From Saksenaea vasiformis B4078 (lineage: Eukaryota; Mucoromycota; Mucoromycetes; Mucorales; Saksenaeaceae), in contig JNDT01002355.1 of NCBI GenBank assembly GCA_000697055.1, forward strand, positions 62,001 to 126,000: 64,000 bases of DNA. Direction: 5' to 3'. This document shows, one piece after another, positions 11,854 through 22,017 of the stretch. The notes under the pieces were generated by a model. That model searched no databases. It was given only the letters and a program-made list of their open reading frames with translations, and was not told the origin of the DNA. The stretch's first letter is position 1. Every line of letters begins with the position of its first letter. The translations under genes and the position numbers were made by a program.

Positions 11854-12244
11854 TAAAGCAAAAGAAAGAGGGGTTCCTTGTCATTTTTGTGTTCAGGACG
11901 TTTTATTTGTGCTCGGAAGGGCGCCGCTTAAATTCTTAATTTAGCGTGTCAAACGCCGTTAGTAGAACCCCATAAGCCCTCCTTATATTGATCTGTGTTC
12001 ACGTACCCTACGCAATTGTATGAAAGTACAGGTAAAATCCCTTTATGTTCTGTTTATCGTATATAGCGGTTGATGGGAACTGGCATATATATTTCAAAGC
12101 ACGCATTGTATGATCGTGGTGATACTAACGTAACGGCCAAGCTTCCAACAGGTTATTGATGAAGTTAAATGCTATTCGATGGCACAGAAAGCAGAAATTT
12201 ACCATCTTTTTTTAGCTGTTTGTCCTTCCATATCTTCACAGAAT
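11854..12244. other. Intergenic: 5' flank of locus D
   Basis: Contains the conserved upstream element near the locus D start and then AT-rich sequence with no gene seen. Confidence 0.5.
11912..11934 (-). promoter_or_regulatory. Conserved upstream element of locus D (CGG-N7-CCG)
   Basis: Coding-strand reading AATTTAAGCGG-CGCCCTT-CCGA, 59-81 bp upstream of the ATG at 11853. It aligns with the elements of loci B and G. The sequence match is direct; function is inferred. Confidence 0.4.
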
Positions 12245-12397
12245 ACCAAGTGCCATTCGCAGTTCTTCATTTCCTTTTCCTTAGTTCACCGCTTCTTGGA
12301 GCCATTCGATTGCTTTGTCGATGTCTTTCTTTTCATTCCTGTAAACATCTCCAAGTTAGATTTGCGCATCTTCATTTCCTTGATTCGCTGCTTTTTG
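12245..12397 (-). pseudogene. Sel1-repeat gene scrap
   Basis: Minus-strand translation gives KAANQGNEDAQI, a stop, then LGDVYRNEKKDIDKAIEW, another stop and GKGNEE, which resembles the C-terminal repeats of loci B and E. No upstream family exons can be found, and the homology ends abruptly near 12400. It is a truncated relic of another family member. Confidence 0.7.
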
Positions 12398-13400
12398 ATA
12401 TGATATGCAGAGAAAGAAGATCCCTCCACTGTCACAGAAATCATCGAGGGATATCGGGAGTAAGACATTGCAAAGGATACAATGGATAGAAATGAAGAGG
12501 CTTGAACTACAATGTACAAATATGATGCAGTAAAAGGTGATTGTCAAAGAGAAATTTATCTCGGTGAAATTCAGTACAATACTGTCACCATATGACAAAG
12601 ATGAATATCGCAAGACTCATTTCCAGATCAAGGATCTAATCTGCAAAGAGAGCCATTGCAAAAAGAGATTCTACCAAAAAAGTCATTGTTAGAAGTGGTG
12701 CAAAAAGAACAACCTGCAATGGATAACGTAGCAAGAATTCATTCAGGAAGAAAGAAGAAATAATTGCAAAGGAAGGTTCTATGGAAAGGGACATATGCAA
12801 AATGAAGTGATCCTAAAAAAGGCACATCCGCGTGCAGACTCATGGTAAAAACGAAAGAAAATGCATCCGCAAGAGAAGAATGGCAAGAAAAAGTATTGCA
12901 AGAATTGTGGAAGAAGAAATACTGCTCCGTGGAAAAGGTGCCATTGAAACAAACAGAACAGAATGACAACATTGTGGGAAATCATTGCATGAAACGTCCA
13001 CCGTGATATATTCTCAAGAGAAGCTAACAAAAGCAAGAAGCATTGAAAGAAGACACCGTTGAGAGATCTTGCATAAAAGAAAAATATAAAAATAAGTTCG
13101 CAAGGAACATTTTCATGGAAATCCATCCTCGAAAAGAACTAATTCGAAGAAGAATTCTCACGAAGCGATTCCTCAAGAGGAAACGTTCGCAGGAAGAAAT
13201 GTCCTCAAAAAGTGATGTCCTCAAGAAGAAATGTCCCCAAGAGGAATCGTTCTTAAGAAGAAACGTTCTTGAGAAGTAATGACCTCAGGAAGCGATGTGT
13301 GAAGAAGAGATGTCCTCAAGAAGAGATGTCCTCAGAAAGAGAAGTATCGCAAGAAGATTCATCCAAAAAAAAAAGTAAGACATTGCAAGAGGAAGCACTG
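12398..13400 (+). repeat. 1-kb purine-biased tract with degenerate short repeats
   Basis: The plus strand is strikingly rich in A and G. From about 13110 to 13365 a loose repeat based on 'aagaagaaatgtcctcaa' recurs many times with drift. Open frames here (for example 13043-13279 plus, 12739-13224 minus) have low-complexity Lys/Glu/Arg or Phe/Ser composition and are not convincing proteins. Probably non-coding satellite-like DNA. Confidence 0.5.
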
Positions 13401-14004
13401 TAGTCCAAAGAAGAATGACCATTCGCAAGATGCGAAGTCATCAAGAAGACACGTAGAGGAATAGGCGCTTGCGAGAACTGTAACAAAAATTTTCTCCAAT
13501 TGCAAGTGCTGCAGATCAATTCAACGCCAAATTTTGTAAATGTTCCAGCGATTCTGAAGTTCTGTATATTGCATGTCAGATCCATCGAGTTTGGTGCTCT
13601 ATATTCACTTCGCGGTAGGCCGGGGAGACCCCAGTCACCCATCACCACTACTTCATGACCATCTTGGTTGGCTCGGCCCAAAGGGCCTCGCATCTCAACC
13701 TCTGATATAATGGGGCAACACTTTTTCAGCTTTCTGGCTGAGACACATAATAACTCTCCTATAGCCAACTGCTGATATAGTCTTTCCCGTGTTCCTGGGG
13801 GGAGAACCCCTCGGAAACCCCAATTCTCAGTTCTTCAGACCATGCTGATAAACAGACAGAGTAAAGTAAAGAAAAGGGAGGGCTGTTTCAAATTCCAGGC
13901 CAATGAAAAGACCAAAGGTCAAGGGAATGAAAATGTCCAAGGTTCCGTTGGCTTTCGGGTTCCCAGGCGGATCACATGTGTTAAAACCGGTTTGTATTAG
14001 AACA
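13401..14004. other. Intergenic, compositionally distinct segment beside locus E
   Basis: More GC-rich than its surroundings (13590-13720 and 14030-14070). A 7-bp perfect inverted repeat GGCCGAC/GTCGGCC lies at 14047-14065, just inside the locus E coding end. A minus-strand ORF at 13316-13768 has no recognisable domain. The segment may be an inserted non-autonomous element, but no terminal repeats were identified. Confidence 0.3.
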
Positions 14005-16402
14005 CTATTTGCATAGAAAGGAGTGAGGCGACAGCCGAACTCCCCTGGCCGACGGCCTGTCGGCCGATAACAGTGTGGAGAAATAGTGTGTTAATATTTG
14101 CCTCTCTATTCTTCGTATATCATCAACTACCATTTGTGCATCTTTATTTCCTTGGTCAGCCGCTTTCTGGAACCATTCCTTTGATTTGGCGATATCTTTT
14201 TTTTCGCGGCTGTAAATCATTCCAAGAGCGATTTGTGCCCATTCACCTCCTTGATCCGCCGCTTTTTGGTACCATTCCATCGCTTTGTCGATATCTTCCT
14301 TTTCTTTATGGTAAATACGTCCAAGACTGCGTTGCGCACTTTCATTTCCCTGATCCGCCGCTTTTTGGTACCATCTAATTGCTTTGTTGATATCTTCACA
14401 TCTGTAAATATCTCCAAGCCTGAGCTGCGCATGTTCCTTTCCTTGATCCGCCGCTTTCTGGTACCAACCAACTGCTTTGTTGATATCTTTCCTCAATCCA
14501 TGCCCCCACCCATACATCTTCCCAAGTGTATATTGCGCGTCTTCGTTTCCTTGATCAGCTGCAACTTTGCACCATTCGTACGCCTTAGAATAAAGCGCGT
14601 TTGCTTTATCCTTGTTCTTCTCTACGCCCCTTCCAAGCCGATACATATTTCCAAGATTGTATTGTCCAATTCCATGTCCCTGGTCTGCTGCTTTTCTGTA
14701 CCATTCAGCTGCTTTTTCTTCGTCTTCACATACACTGTGCCCGTAGCAGTGTATATCACCCAGCTTCGTTTGTGCATCGGCATTTCCTTGCTCCGCTGCC
14801 TTCTCGTACCATTCAGCCGCTTTGCTGTAGTCTCGACCTACACCTCGTCCATATCGGTACATATCTCCAAGTTTGGTCTTCGCTTTGCTACTCCCTTGAC
14901 TCGCCGCTTTTTTGTACAATTTCATTGCTTTGCCGTAATTTTTCTTTACATTTATTCCACGATAGTACTTATTGCCTAGTTCATACTGCACCCTTTCATC
15001 ATCATAATTCACCGAGTCTTCATTCTGGCTTATACTCGTATCTTTTCCATTGTCCGCAGATTCTTTCTCGTTGGGTGTATCTTCAGATTCGTCTCGTGCA
15101 TAGCCGTCTTCCTGCTCCACAGATCTTTGATCCAAATCAGCGCCATTACTTTCACTGTAATTTTCAGTATCTTCGTCGCTGGATAGGTCTTCCCTGGATT
15201 CGTTTCCACAACCGGTCACTCTGTCATGTTTTTGATATTTAACTTGTATCCCACCTTTGACTTCTTCTGTTCCACCGTGCGAGCTTTCGTCCCCTGTCTT
15301 ATGCCCTGAGGGGACTTGCAAGTCGCCCTTTTCTGTTGGCTGACCAAAATAGGTATTGTAGGATACTTCATAGTAAATCTCTTCCACTTGAAGACGTTCA
15401 TCCTCATCAAGAAGTGTATATATTGGCTTTAAGTCTTTGAATTGGATAACCGCCGGCTTGGACTTAATGGTCTCTTTCCATTGTCCTAGACCATCCGTGA
15501 AAAACGATCCGGAGTCGCCACCTATCGGAGCTTGTTTAGCAGCTAAAAAAAAATGCATGCTGTTACTACCTATAATTTCCCAGTACTTATGGTTTTTTAT
15601 GGCTTTTGTAATGTTTTCCGCGATATGATCACTGAAGTACCCTTTTGTATGCACACTGTCCGTTGCACTTCCTCTTTGTAACTTTGGGCTCATTTTCTTG
15701 TAAGCAAGTAGTCCACCTAAGTATGATGCAGTTAATCTTTGTTATACATTTATGAAATTGCGATACCAAGTAAGATCTTTGATGCGTAATAGTACCCAAA
15801 CCTTTCAAACACAATCTGCAATGATTCATACTTCTCCTCGTTAGTTTCTTGCTTTAAAGCGTCTTGTACAGCTCTCTTGAAACGAGTAGTTGCTGTGATA
15901 AATTTGGGAAACAGATGTACCTGATGTCACTTCCATTAAATATACCATGGTTTAAGCATCTCGAAGATATCTTACTTCTCCCCAGGAAATATAAGAAACT
16001 ATGTATTCGACCGTGCTACTGTTGAGTGATTGATGGCTCAGTTTGCGTCTACGGCAACTGATCTCAGCAGCGGTATCGTATGTAAAATCTTTGTAGGGAA
16101 ATTCGCGGAAACTGTTGCCAAGTAATAGCTCGTGGATGGAATGACCCTCTTCGAGGATTTTCGTGCATGTGTCTTCTTCAAATGGCTTGTCAGAAGGATA
16201 TTTGTGGAGAAGATTTAGCATATGCTCCGTTCCCTCTGCAGGCTTTATCGCAGAGTACTTTGCAGCGTATCCATCAAAATGAATTCCTCGTGTGCATCGG
16301 CTGAAAGCATCATTCGCGAAAGATCTACCAGACTTTGGAAAGTATCAGCTAAGCGCTCATAACGAGATAAGTCTACCGTTTTACATTAGAGGAGTAGTTC
16401 AT
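14005..16402 (-). CDS. Locus E: MACPF-like/Sel1-repeat protein, 730 aa
   Basis: Exons (minus) 16402-16385, 16332-15976, 15920-15767, 15716-15570 and 15521-14005, all GT-AG, in frame throughout. The first exon codes MNYSSN. Exon 2 ends in SYISWGE. Exon 3/4 carries FGYYYASKILLGG, the MACPF-like signature, and exon 4/5 gives YWEIIGGDSGSFF and KPAVIQFKDLKPIY. An acidic linker (DLSSDEDTENYSE) leads to about nine Sel1 repeats. The last 25 or so residues after the final repeat do not resemble the C-termini of the paralogues and come from the GC-rich segment at 14005-14080, so the original end may have been replaced. Function unknown; an intracellular scaffold coupled to a possible membrane-active domain is a hypothesis only. 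Confidence 0.8.
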
Positions 16403-17800
16403 TGAAAGCAAAAGAAGAGGTGTGGACGTACTTGTCCTTCTTAATTTCTCTATAATAAGATGCATTTATGCACTGTTGAGAGCTCCTTTATTTCTTCAAT
16501 GCTTGGAATGTATCATTGGATCGCGTCAATACCAAACATAAAAGAATTTAACTTTCCACGGACACAGGTAGCATTAGTCTCTTTGCTAATAACGTTGACA
16601 AACTAACCAGCTTTAGTGTAAAGGTTATCGGGTCATCATGACATTGGTATTGAGCTATCTAGATGTCTATATATGCGTTTGCGCTGATATAAATGTCGAA
16701 GCATATCTCAGCTCTATACAGGGAATTAACATTGTGTTGTATCTATGCATCTCCTCATTGACTTGTGTTTCCTCTGATTCGTTAATTTCTTGCAATCGCA
16801 GAAACGCTTAAGCTCCCACACCTGAGAAAATCGGATAAGCAGTGGGGTACCACCTTATTAAAGCAGCCGATCAACTTCGAGATTATTACTGACGTGCAAC
16901 TATATAATAAGGATGGCAGAACTAGCACGGTATTATTTGGAGTTATGTGGACGGGCTATTATCTTACTTCCGAAGATTCCGCAAGTCTAATTTTTGTGAT
17001 ACTAGCTGATTCTGCAATATCTTTACAACCAAGCAGTTAATTTATGTGGACTGCGCTACAGCCCTTCATAACCATCGTGGAATTTTTCTGAGATAGATCT
17101 TGCGCTGGGATAAGCAGGACTATTTTCTGTCAGCTTGGCAGTAGCATTTACACATGTAGAGCCACTTGGGCTATTCCCCTATGAGTTACATAAACATCAT
17201 AATCACATTTTTTTTACTGTCATCATCTTTAAAGTCTAAGTAAAAAAATGCAAGCAGACGGAATGCAGATAGTCTCTACTTACATGAATCGATTATCCAT
17301 CTGTACCGACTTGATCGTTAGAAATGCTACACGGTTCGTTGGTATACCTTTATGTATTAGCTAGCGTCCATAATGTTTGGAATATAGATTTGTAAGTGGA
17401 AGCATCCAGAACAGTCTTCCTTCCCTTTTCCCAGGAGGAAACGGTCATCGTAAGATAACGCGGCCTTCAAGAGCATTTGTAAACTTGATATGCTTTGGCT
17501 AGACAAACACAGTAATGCAGATGTTTAATATATATATATATATATATATAGTGCGTAAATCCGTGGTATGACCTATAAGCATCGAAAGTAGGCTTACTGA
17601 TGAGCAAGTGTACGTAAAGTTCCTTCGCGAAAGCAAAGCAGCTTAACACTTTCGTACACCGAAAGGGAAGCGACAATTTCGGTGTGTGTATGTGACGTCG
17701 TCCTTTAACGAAGGGGGGTTTTTTACCAAAATACAAAATCGTGTGCGTTGGACTTCTGTTTTTACTGCCGAAAACTCCCCACTCTTTTTGTATAGTTACC
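16403..17800. other. Intergenic region between the Sel1 cluster and NDUFS3
   Basis: No gene seen. A (TA)n microsatellite lies at about 17528-17550. No convincing splice-linked exons or transposon ends were found; the 5' flank of locus E occupies the first 100 bp. Confidence 0.5.
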
Positions 17801-18831
17801 ATGGCTTCAAGACTTTTGGCAACTGCATTGCTGCGTGCATCTCGTCCTCAAGTTGCTGTGGCTGCTGGTAAATATCGTTAACAGTTTCGCTTTCCGCATG
17901 AGCGTGTCCACGCACACGCGCATGCGATTTATTTCCTTTTCTCGATCCCGTCGACTCAACAAACTACCATTAGCTCGACCTGTCATGCGCGCCACTGTGG
18001 CACGTGCCCTTTCGACGAGCCCCATTCGCGCCCAAGGTAAAGAAAAAATTTCTGCACCGGCTGTTCTCGTTGTTTAGGGAGCGTGATTGATTGAGTGAGA
18101 CTTGATTGCATTTAGCTTCCCCTGTTGAACGTGCGGATCCCAACTACAAGTCGGGTAATGATGCTCTTCACGAGTACGGCCAGTACCTTATTTCGGCTAT
18201 GCCAAAGTACATTCAGCAATTCAGTGTGTATAAGGACGAATTGACTGTCTACATTGCACCCAACGCTATTGAACCTGTCATGACCTTTTTGCGCGACCAC
18301 ACCAACACACAGTTCAAGTCGATGCAGGATATTACTGGTGTCGATTATCCTTCTCGCAAGAACCGATTCGAGGTTGTATACAACATCTTGAGTTTCCATT
18401 ACAATGCCCGTATCCGTGTGAAGACCTATGCGAGCGAAACCTCACCTGTTCCATCCACCGTCCCTCTTTTCAGTGCTTCGAACTGGCAGGAACGTGAAGT
18501 CTATGATATGTTTGGTGTTTTCTTCACCAACCATCCCGATCTCAGACGTATCTTGACCGATTACGGTTTCGAAGGCCATCCGTTACGTAAGGATTTCCCT
18601 CTGACAGGTTATGTGGAAGTTCGCTACGATGAAGAAAAGAAGCGTGTGGTGACTGAGCCTGTTGAATTGGCTCAAGCATTCAGAAACTTTGAAGGAGCAC
18701 TTTCTCCTTGGGAGGGTGTTGGTAAGTGAAAAAAACAGGCGTCCCATTTGAGTTCTCTGTTGACTTTCTTTCCTCTAGGTCCTGGTCGTGATGACAAGCC
18801 CGTCCAGAAGATTGAAGAAGAAAAGAAATAG
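17801..18831 (+). CDS. NADH:ubiquinone oxidoreductase 30 kDa subunit (NDUFS3 family), 262 aa
   Basis: Core hydrophilic-arm subunit of mitochondrial complex I, homologous to bacterial NuoC. Exons 17801-17867, 17974-18036, 18116-18721 and 18779-18831 join in frame. The first two exons encode an Arg/Ala/Ser-rich presequence ([16 protein letters not shown], then [11 protein letters not shown]) typical of matrix targeting. The mature part has the family signature [16 protein letters not shown], then [23 protein letters not shown] and [11 protein letters not shown]. Length matches fungal orthologues. The start was chosen because only exon 1 provides a presequence in frame; the ATG is preceded by TTACC. 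Very confident in identity. Confidence 0.96.
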
Positions 18832-20052
18832 ATACATGTGCAATAAACAAGAAATTTCCAGATGATAATTGCAATGTCACACTATTGACAGCTTTTTAAA
18901 GACAAATTTGATCATGAAGGGATCTAACCGCTATGCAGAGGAAAGTCTTGTTTCTTTTTAGGAAAGCAGTTGACGATGCAGGAAACTGGTAAGTCGAAAC
19001 GGATTCGCATCAGTAAATAGTTTTCTTTCAGCTTCAAGCTTTACCACATGGCTGAGATTGGACTATCATGACGAAATAGAAAGATGCCTTATGAATAGCA
19101 GGATGGAGATGGGTATTTGAAGCGAAGGGACATCGATACTGATCTTTATTTCATCCTTGGTGAGCATTCGGATCAAATTGTTCATGTTTCTCCGTCCATC
19201 TTGGGTGCGTGTGTCCGACCTATCCAGTTTTGACAGATGTTGTATCAAGTCCATTTCTTTATGATCTTTCAAAACTCGTTAATCCATGACAAGCGAAGGC
19301 AACCTCTACTGTACGGGATGGATAGCAGATGATAGCAAATGGTAATCAACCTTTGGGGGAAGATAAGCGTCGCAGATTTTTTAGGCTATCCAAGCGAATC
19401 CGGGAGTACGGTTGACGTATATGCAGTCATTTCGATAGGTTGCATGCATGGGGCAAACAATGGAAAGGTCAGATTAAAAAAGGGCACAGGTCGTGGATAA
19501 AGATTTATCCCTCGTTCGCCTTGCATGATGAGGCTTGTTCCCCATGCCTGAAATATTATTTTGCGGTTGCCAGAAATTGGAAGCGAAGCACGTTTTGCGG
19601 AAGGGATTTTCTTTTCCCACACAATTGAAACTCAACAGACAAGAAAGTGAGCAAATATAGCTGCACGATGATATCACATGGCACACACGGTCCTTTTTTT
19701 TTTCCTCAGCCTATGCAAGGAGATTTCTTTCTTCTATCTCTCGCCCTACCATCTACTGTTCCGATCAAACAGAATATCAGGAGGTAAGGAACCATGTCAA
19801 TATACGTATCTGCATCGCGTCACTCCTTCTGTTACTCAGAAAAAAAAAGTTGATATGCATGTCTATATTACACGCAGCTATTTTCGAAATGATAGGAGGA
19901 TAAGGTAGAGAGAGTGGAACTTGGCATAAGTTTACCTTGGCAAGGAAAGAAAAAAAAACTATACATAGTTTATTTTACACAAATACACAAAACAACAAAG
20001 AAGAATAAAGGAAAGGAAAATAAGAAAGAAAAAACAGATACACAAGACACAA
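18832..20052. other. Intergenic between NDUFS3 and the homeobox gene
   Basis: Holds the convergent 3' ends of NDUFS3 and the homeobox gene. Several short ORFs (for example 19386-19622 minus, 19440-19628 plus) have no recognisable domain. A-rich stretch near 19950-20040 next to the homeobox stop codon. Confidence 0.5.
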
Positions 20053-21753
20053 TTAAGTGAAGAAGGTCGATGGTTCATTAAAGTTGGATTCGGAGGGATT
20101 TGCATGCCAGTACATCGATGCAGGATTCATATAAGCAGCAGCAGCAGCAGCCATCATGGGGTCGGGCTGCACCATCGTGGGTTCCATAAATCGTACAAGT
20201 CTCCGGATTTCCTCGTGTGTGTTGATCAAATCGAGCAATTCTTGTTTCATCGGAAGGACCATGCCTTTGAGGGAGTGCCTGAAGAACCTTGAGGCTTGTT
20301 TCCCTTCTGTGAAATCACTACACTGGACCCAGCCCTTGGTGTCGTTATTCATGTAGAACAGTGGTGGTTCCGTGATATCAAAGTGGATATCCGCCATGAC
20401 ATCCGCTTCCGAGGCAACGTACTCGATGGCAACCACCGCTTCCAGTTGGACCTCCATCTTGAACTGACATCCATTATCAGCGATATGCCATGCAAACACA
20501 CGTTGATTTGGTTTATAGACACATAGGAGATCGTTGGCACGTAGTTTAAGTCGATGCCAAGTACCGATGGTAAGTGTGGTTGAGGTAAGTCCGGATTCAG
20601 CAGAAGTAGAGGAAGAGGAAGAAGCGGAAGTCGTGGTGGGTGGGATGGGATGTGCGGTTAGGGTGGATGGATCGATGGTGGTGACGGGGACACTCACGGC
20701 GCGGGTTGTTGCTTCTTGTACACTTTCCTCCGATGGTTGCATTCCTCCGGGATTACACACGGATTGTGCGCGTTGTGCAAGATCTTTTTTAAGAGAAAGA
20801 AAAAAGTTTAGATAGAATAAACTTGGTTTGCACCTATTTTTTTTCTTACCTGGTGGAGACCATGCTTCGGTGATGATGTTTGTTGTTGATGAGAGGGAGG
20901 TTTGATCTGCGGTTGATTTTGGTGGGGTTGGCGCTGGCGTGCTGGGACCTCCGGCGGTTGTGGTGGTTGCCAGCATCACAGTGGGACCGGCGTCAGGCAC
21001 GGGAACAAGTGTCGGTAGGGCTGAGTTTGAGGCGGGAGAATAGACCGTGTTTTGGAAGTCATGTTGTGGACTTGGCGAGGGTGACATCTGGCCATAAACA
21101 AAAGGTGGGAAAGTGACCAAAGGTTGTTGGGATAAAGTGGAAAAGTCGTTCAATGCAGGATCTGATGCGCATGCTTGCGGCGGCATGCTTTGGCGCGAAA
21201 GAGGAGCAGATTGCCAGAAGTTCGGTGGCATTGGAGGAGGTGGAGGAACATTCGCAGTATGCGTATAGTACGATGATGGTGGCGGTGGAGGAGGTGGCGG
21301 TGTATTTTGATAGGTGGGAACGGTATCGACGCTTTGTGCTCGTGGAATAGCCATTCGATGATGATGATGATGATGATGGTGGGGATGATGATGATTATTG
21401 TGGTAATAGGGGGAGTAAGATGGATGTCTCACTCCGTACTGTTGCTGATGATAGTGGTACAGTTGTGCTCTTATAGAAGCTTGCTGCATCTGCATCTGTG
21501 CGCGTTTCTGCAGTAATTTTGTTTTTGCTCGTCTGTTTTGGAACCAGATTTGAATCGATCGTTCACTCATTTGTAACCGTTCAGCTAACTGTTTCCGAAG
21601 TTTGCTGTTTGGACTGACATTCATTGCAAATGTATCTTCCAGTACGGCCAGCTGTTCAGGTGTTGCTCTTGTTCTTTTCCGAACAGGTGGTGTTTGATCT
21701 TCTTTGGTTGTATCTTCTCGCGACGACGTCATCTTATTATCAAGAGAAGACAT
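20053..21753 (-). CDS. Homeodomain transcription factor, about 544 aa
   Basis: Nuclear DNA-binding regulator. The homeodomain is at residues ~24-84: RKRTRATPEQLAVLED at the start and the recognition-helix core IQIWFQNRRAKTK near the end, a typical (60-residue class) homeodomain. A Gln-rich, then His-rich run follows (from a trinucleotide repeat near 21358-21380) and a Pro-rich region. The C-terminal ~150 residues (from GTWHRLKLRANDLLCVY) form a conserved-looking second region that I associate with fungal homeobox proteins of the Phx1/Pah1 kind. Exons 21753-20850 and 20783-20053 flank a 66-nt GT-AG intron that is a multiple of three and lacks stops, so unspliced mRNA would add 22 residues including KKK. 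The target genes are unknown. Confidence 0.9.
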   Translation of the reverse strand: MSSLDNKMTSSREDTTKEDQTPPVRKRTRATPEQLAVLEDTFAMNVSPNSKLRKQLAERLQMSERSIQIWFQNRRAKTKLLQKRAQMQMQQASIRAQLYHYHQQQYGVRHPSYSPYYHNNHHHPHHHHHHHHRMAIPRAQSVDTVPTYQNTPPPPPPPPSSYYTHTANVPPPPPMPPNFWQSAPLSRQSMPPQACASDPALNDFSTLSQQPLVTFPPFVYGQMSPSPSPQHDFQNTVYSPASNSALPTLVPVPDAGPTVMLATTTTAGGPSTPAPTPPKSTADQTSLSSTTNIITEAWSPPGKKKNRCKPSLFYLNFFLSLKKDLAQRAQSVCNPGGMQPSEESVQEATTRAVSVPVTTIDPSTLTAHPIPPTTTSASSSSSTSAESGLTSTTLTIGTWHRLKLRANDLLCVYKPNQRVFAWHIADNGCQFKMEVQLEAVVAIEYVASEADVMADIHFDITEPPLFYMNNDTKGWVQCSDFTEGKQASRFFRHSLKGMVLPMKQELLDLINTHEEIRRLVRFMEPTMVQPDPMMAAAAAAYMNPASMYWHANPSESNFNEPSTFFT

Positions 21754-21981
21754 TTGGAAAGTGCAAGAAAAAAGATATAGTTTATATATATAGACAAAAG
21801 AAGCGGAGCGAAAAAGGGGAAAGGGGGGGGAAAAAGCACGAGCCTTTTTGAGTTTGGCAACTCAGTAACAAATAACTGCAAAATAGAGAGAATGTATATA
21901 AGTAGAAAGAGAAAGGAAGATCACCAAAAAGGAACAAAAAGAAAGAATATATATATATATAAGCACAAAAAAGAATATAGG

Positions 21982-22017
<36 letters not shown>

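Noticed and set aside
12739..13224. Phe/Cys/Ser-rich minus ORFs
   Set aside because: Arise from the purine-biased tract; low complexity without a domain.
13316..13768. 150-aa minus ORF
   Set aside because: No domain recognised and it crosses the repeat tract and the GC-rich segment; not a convincing gene.
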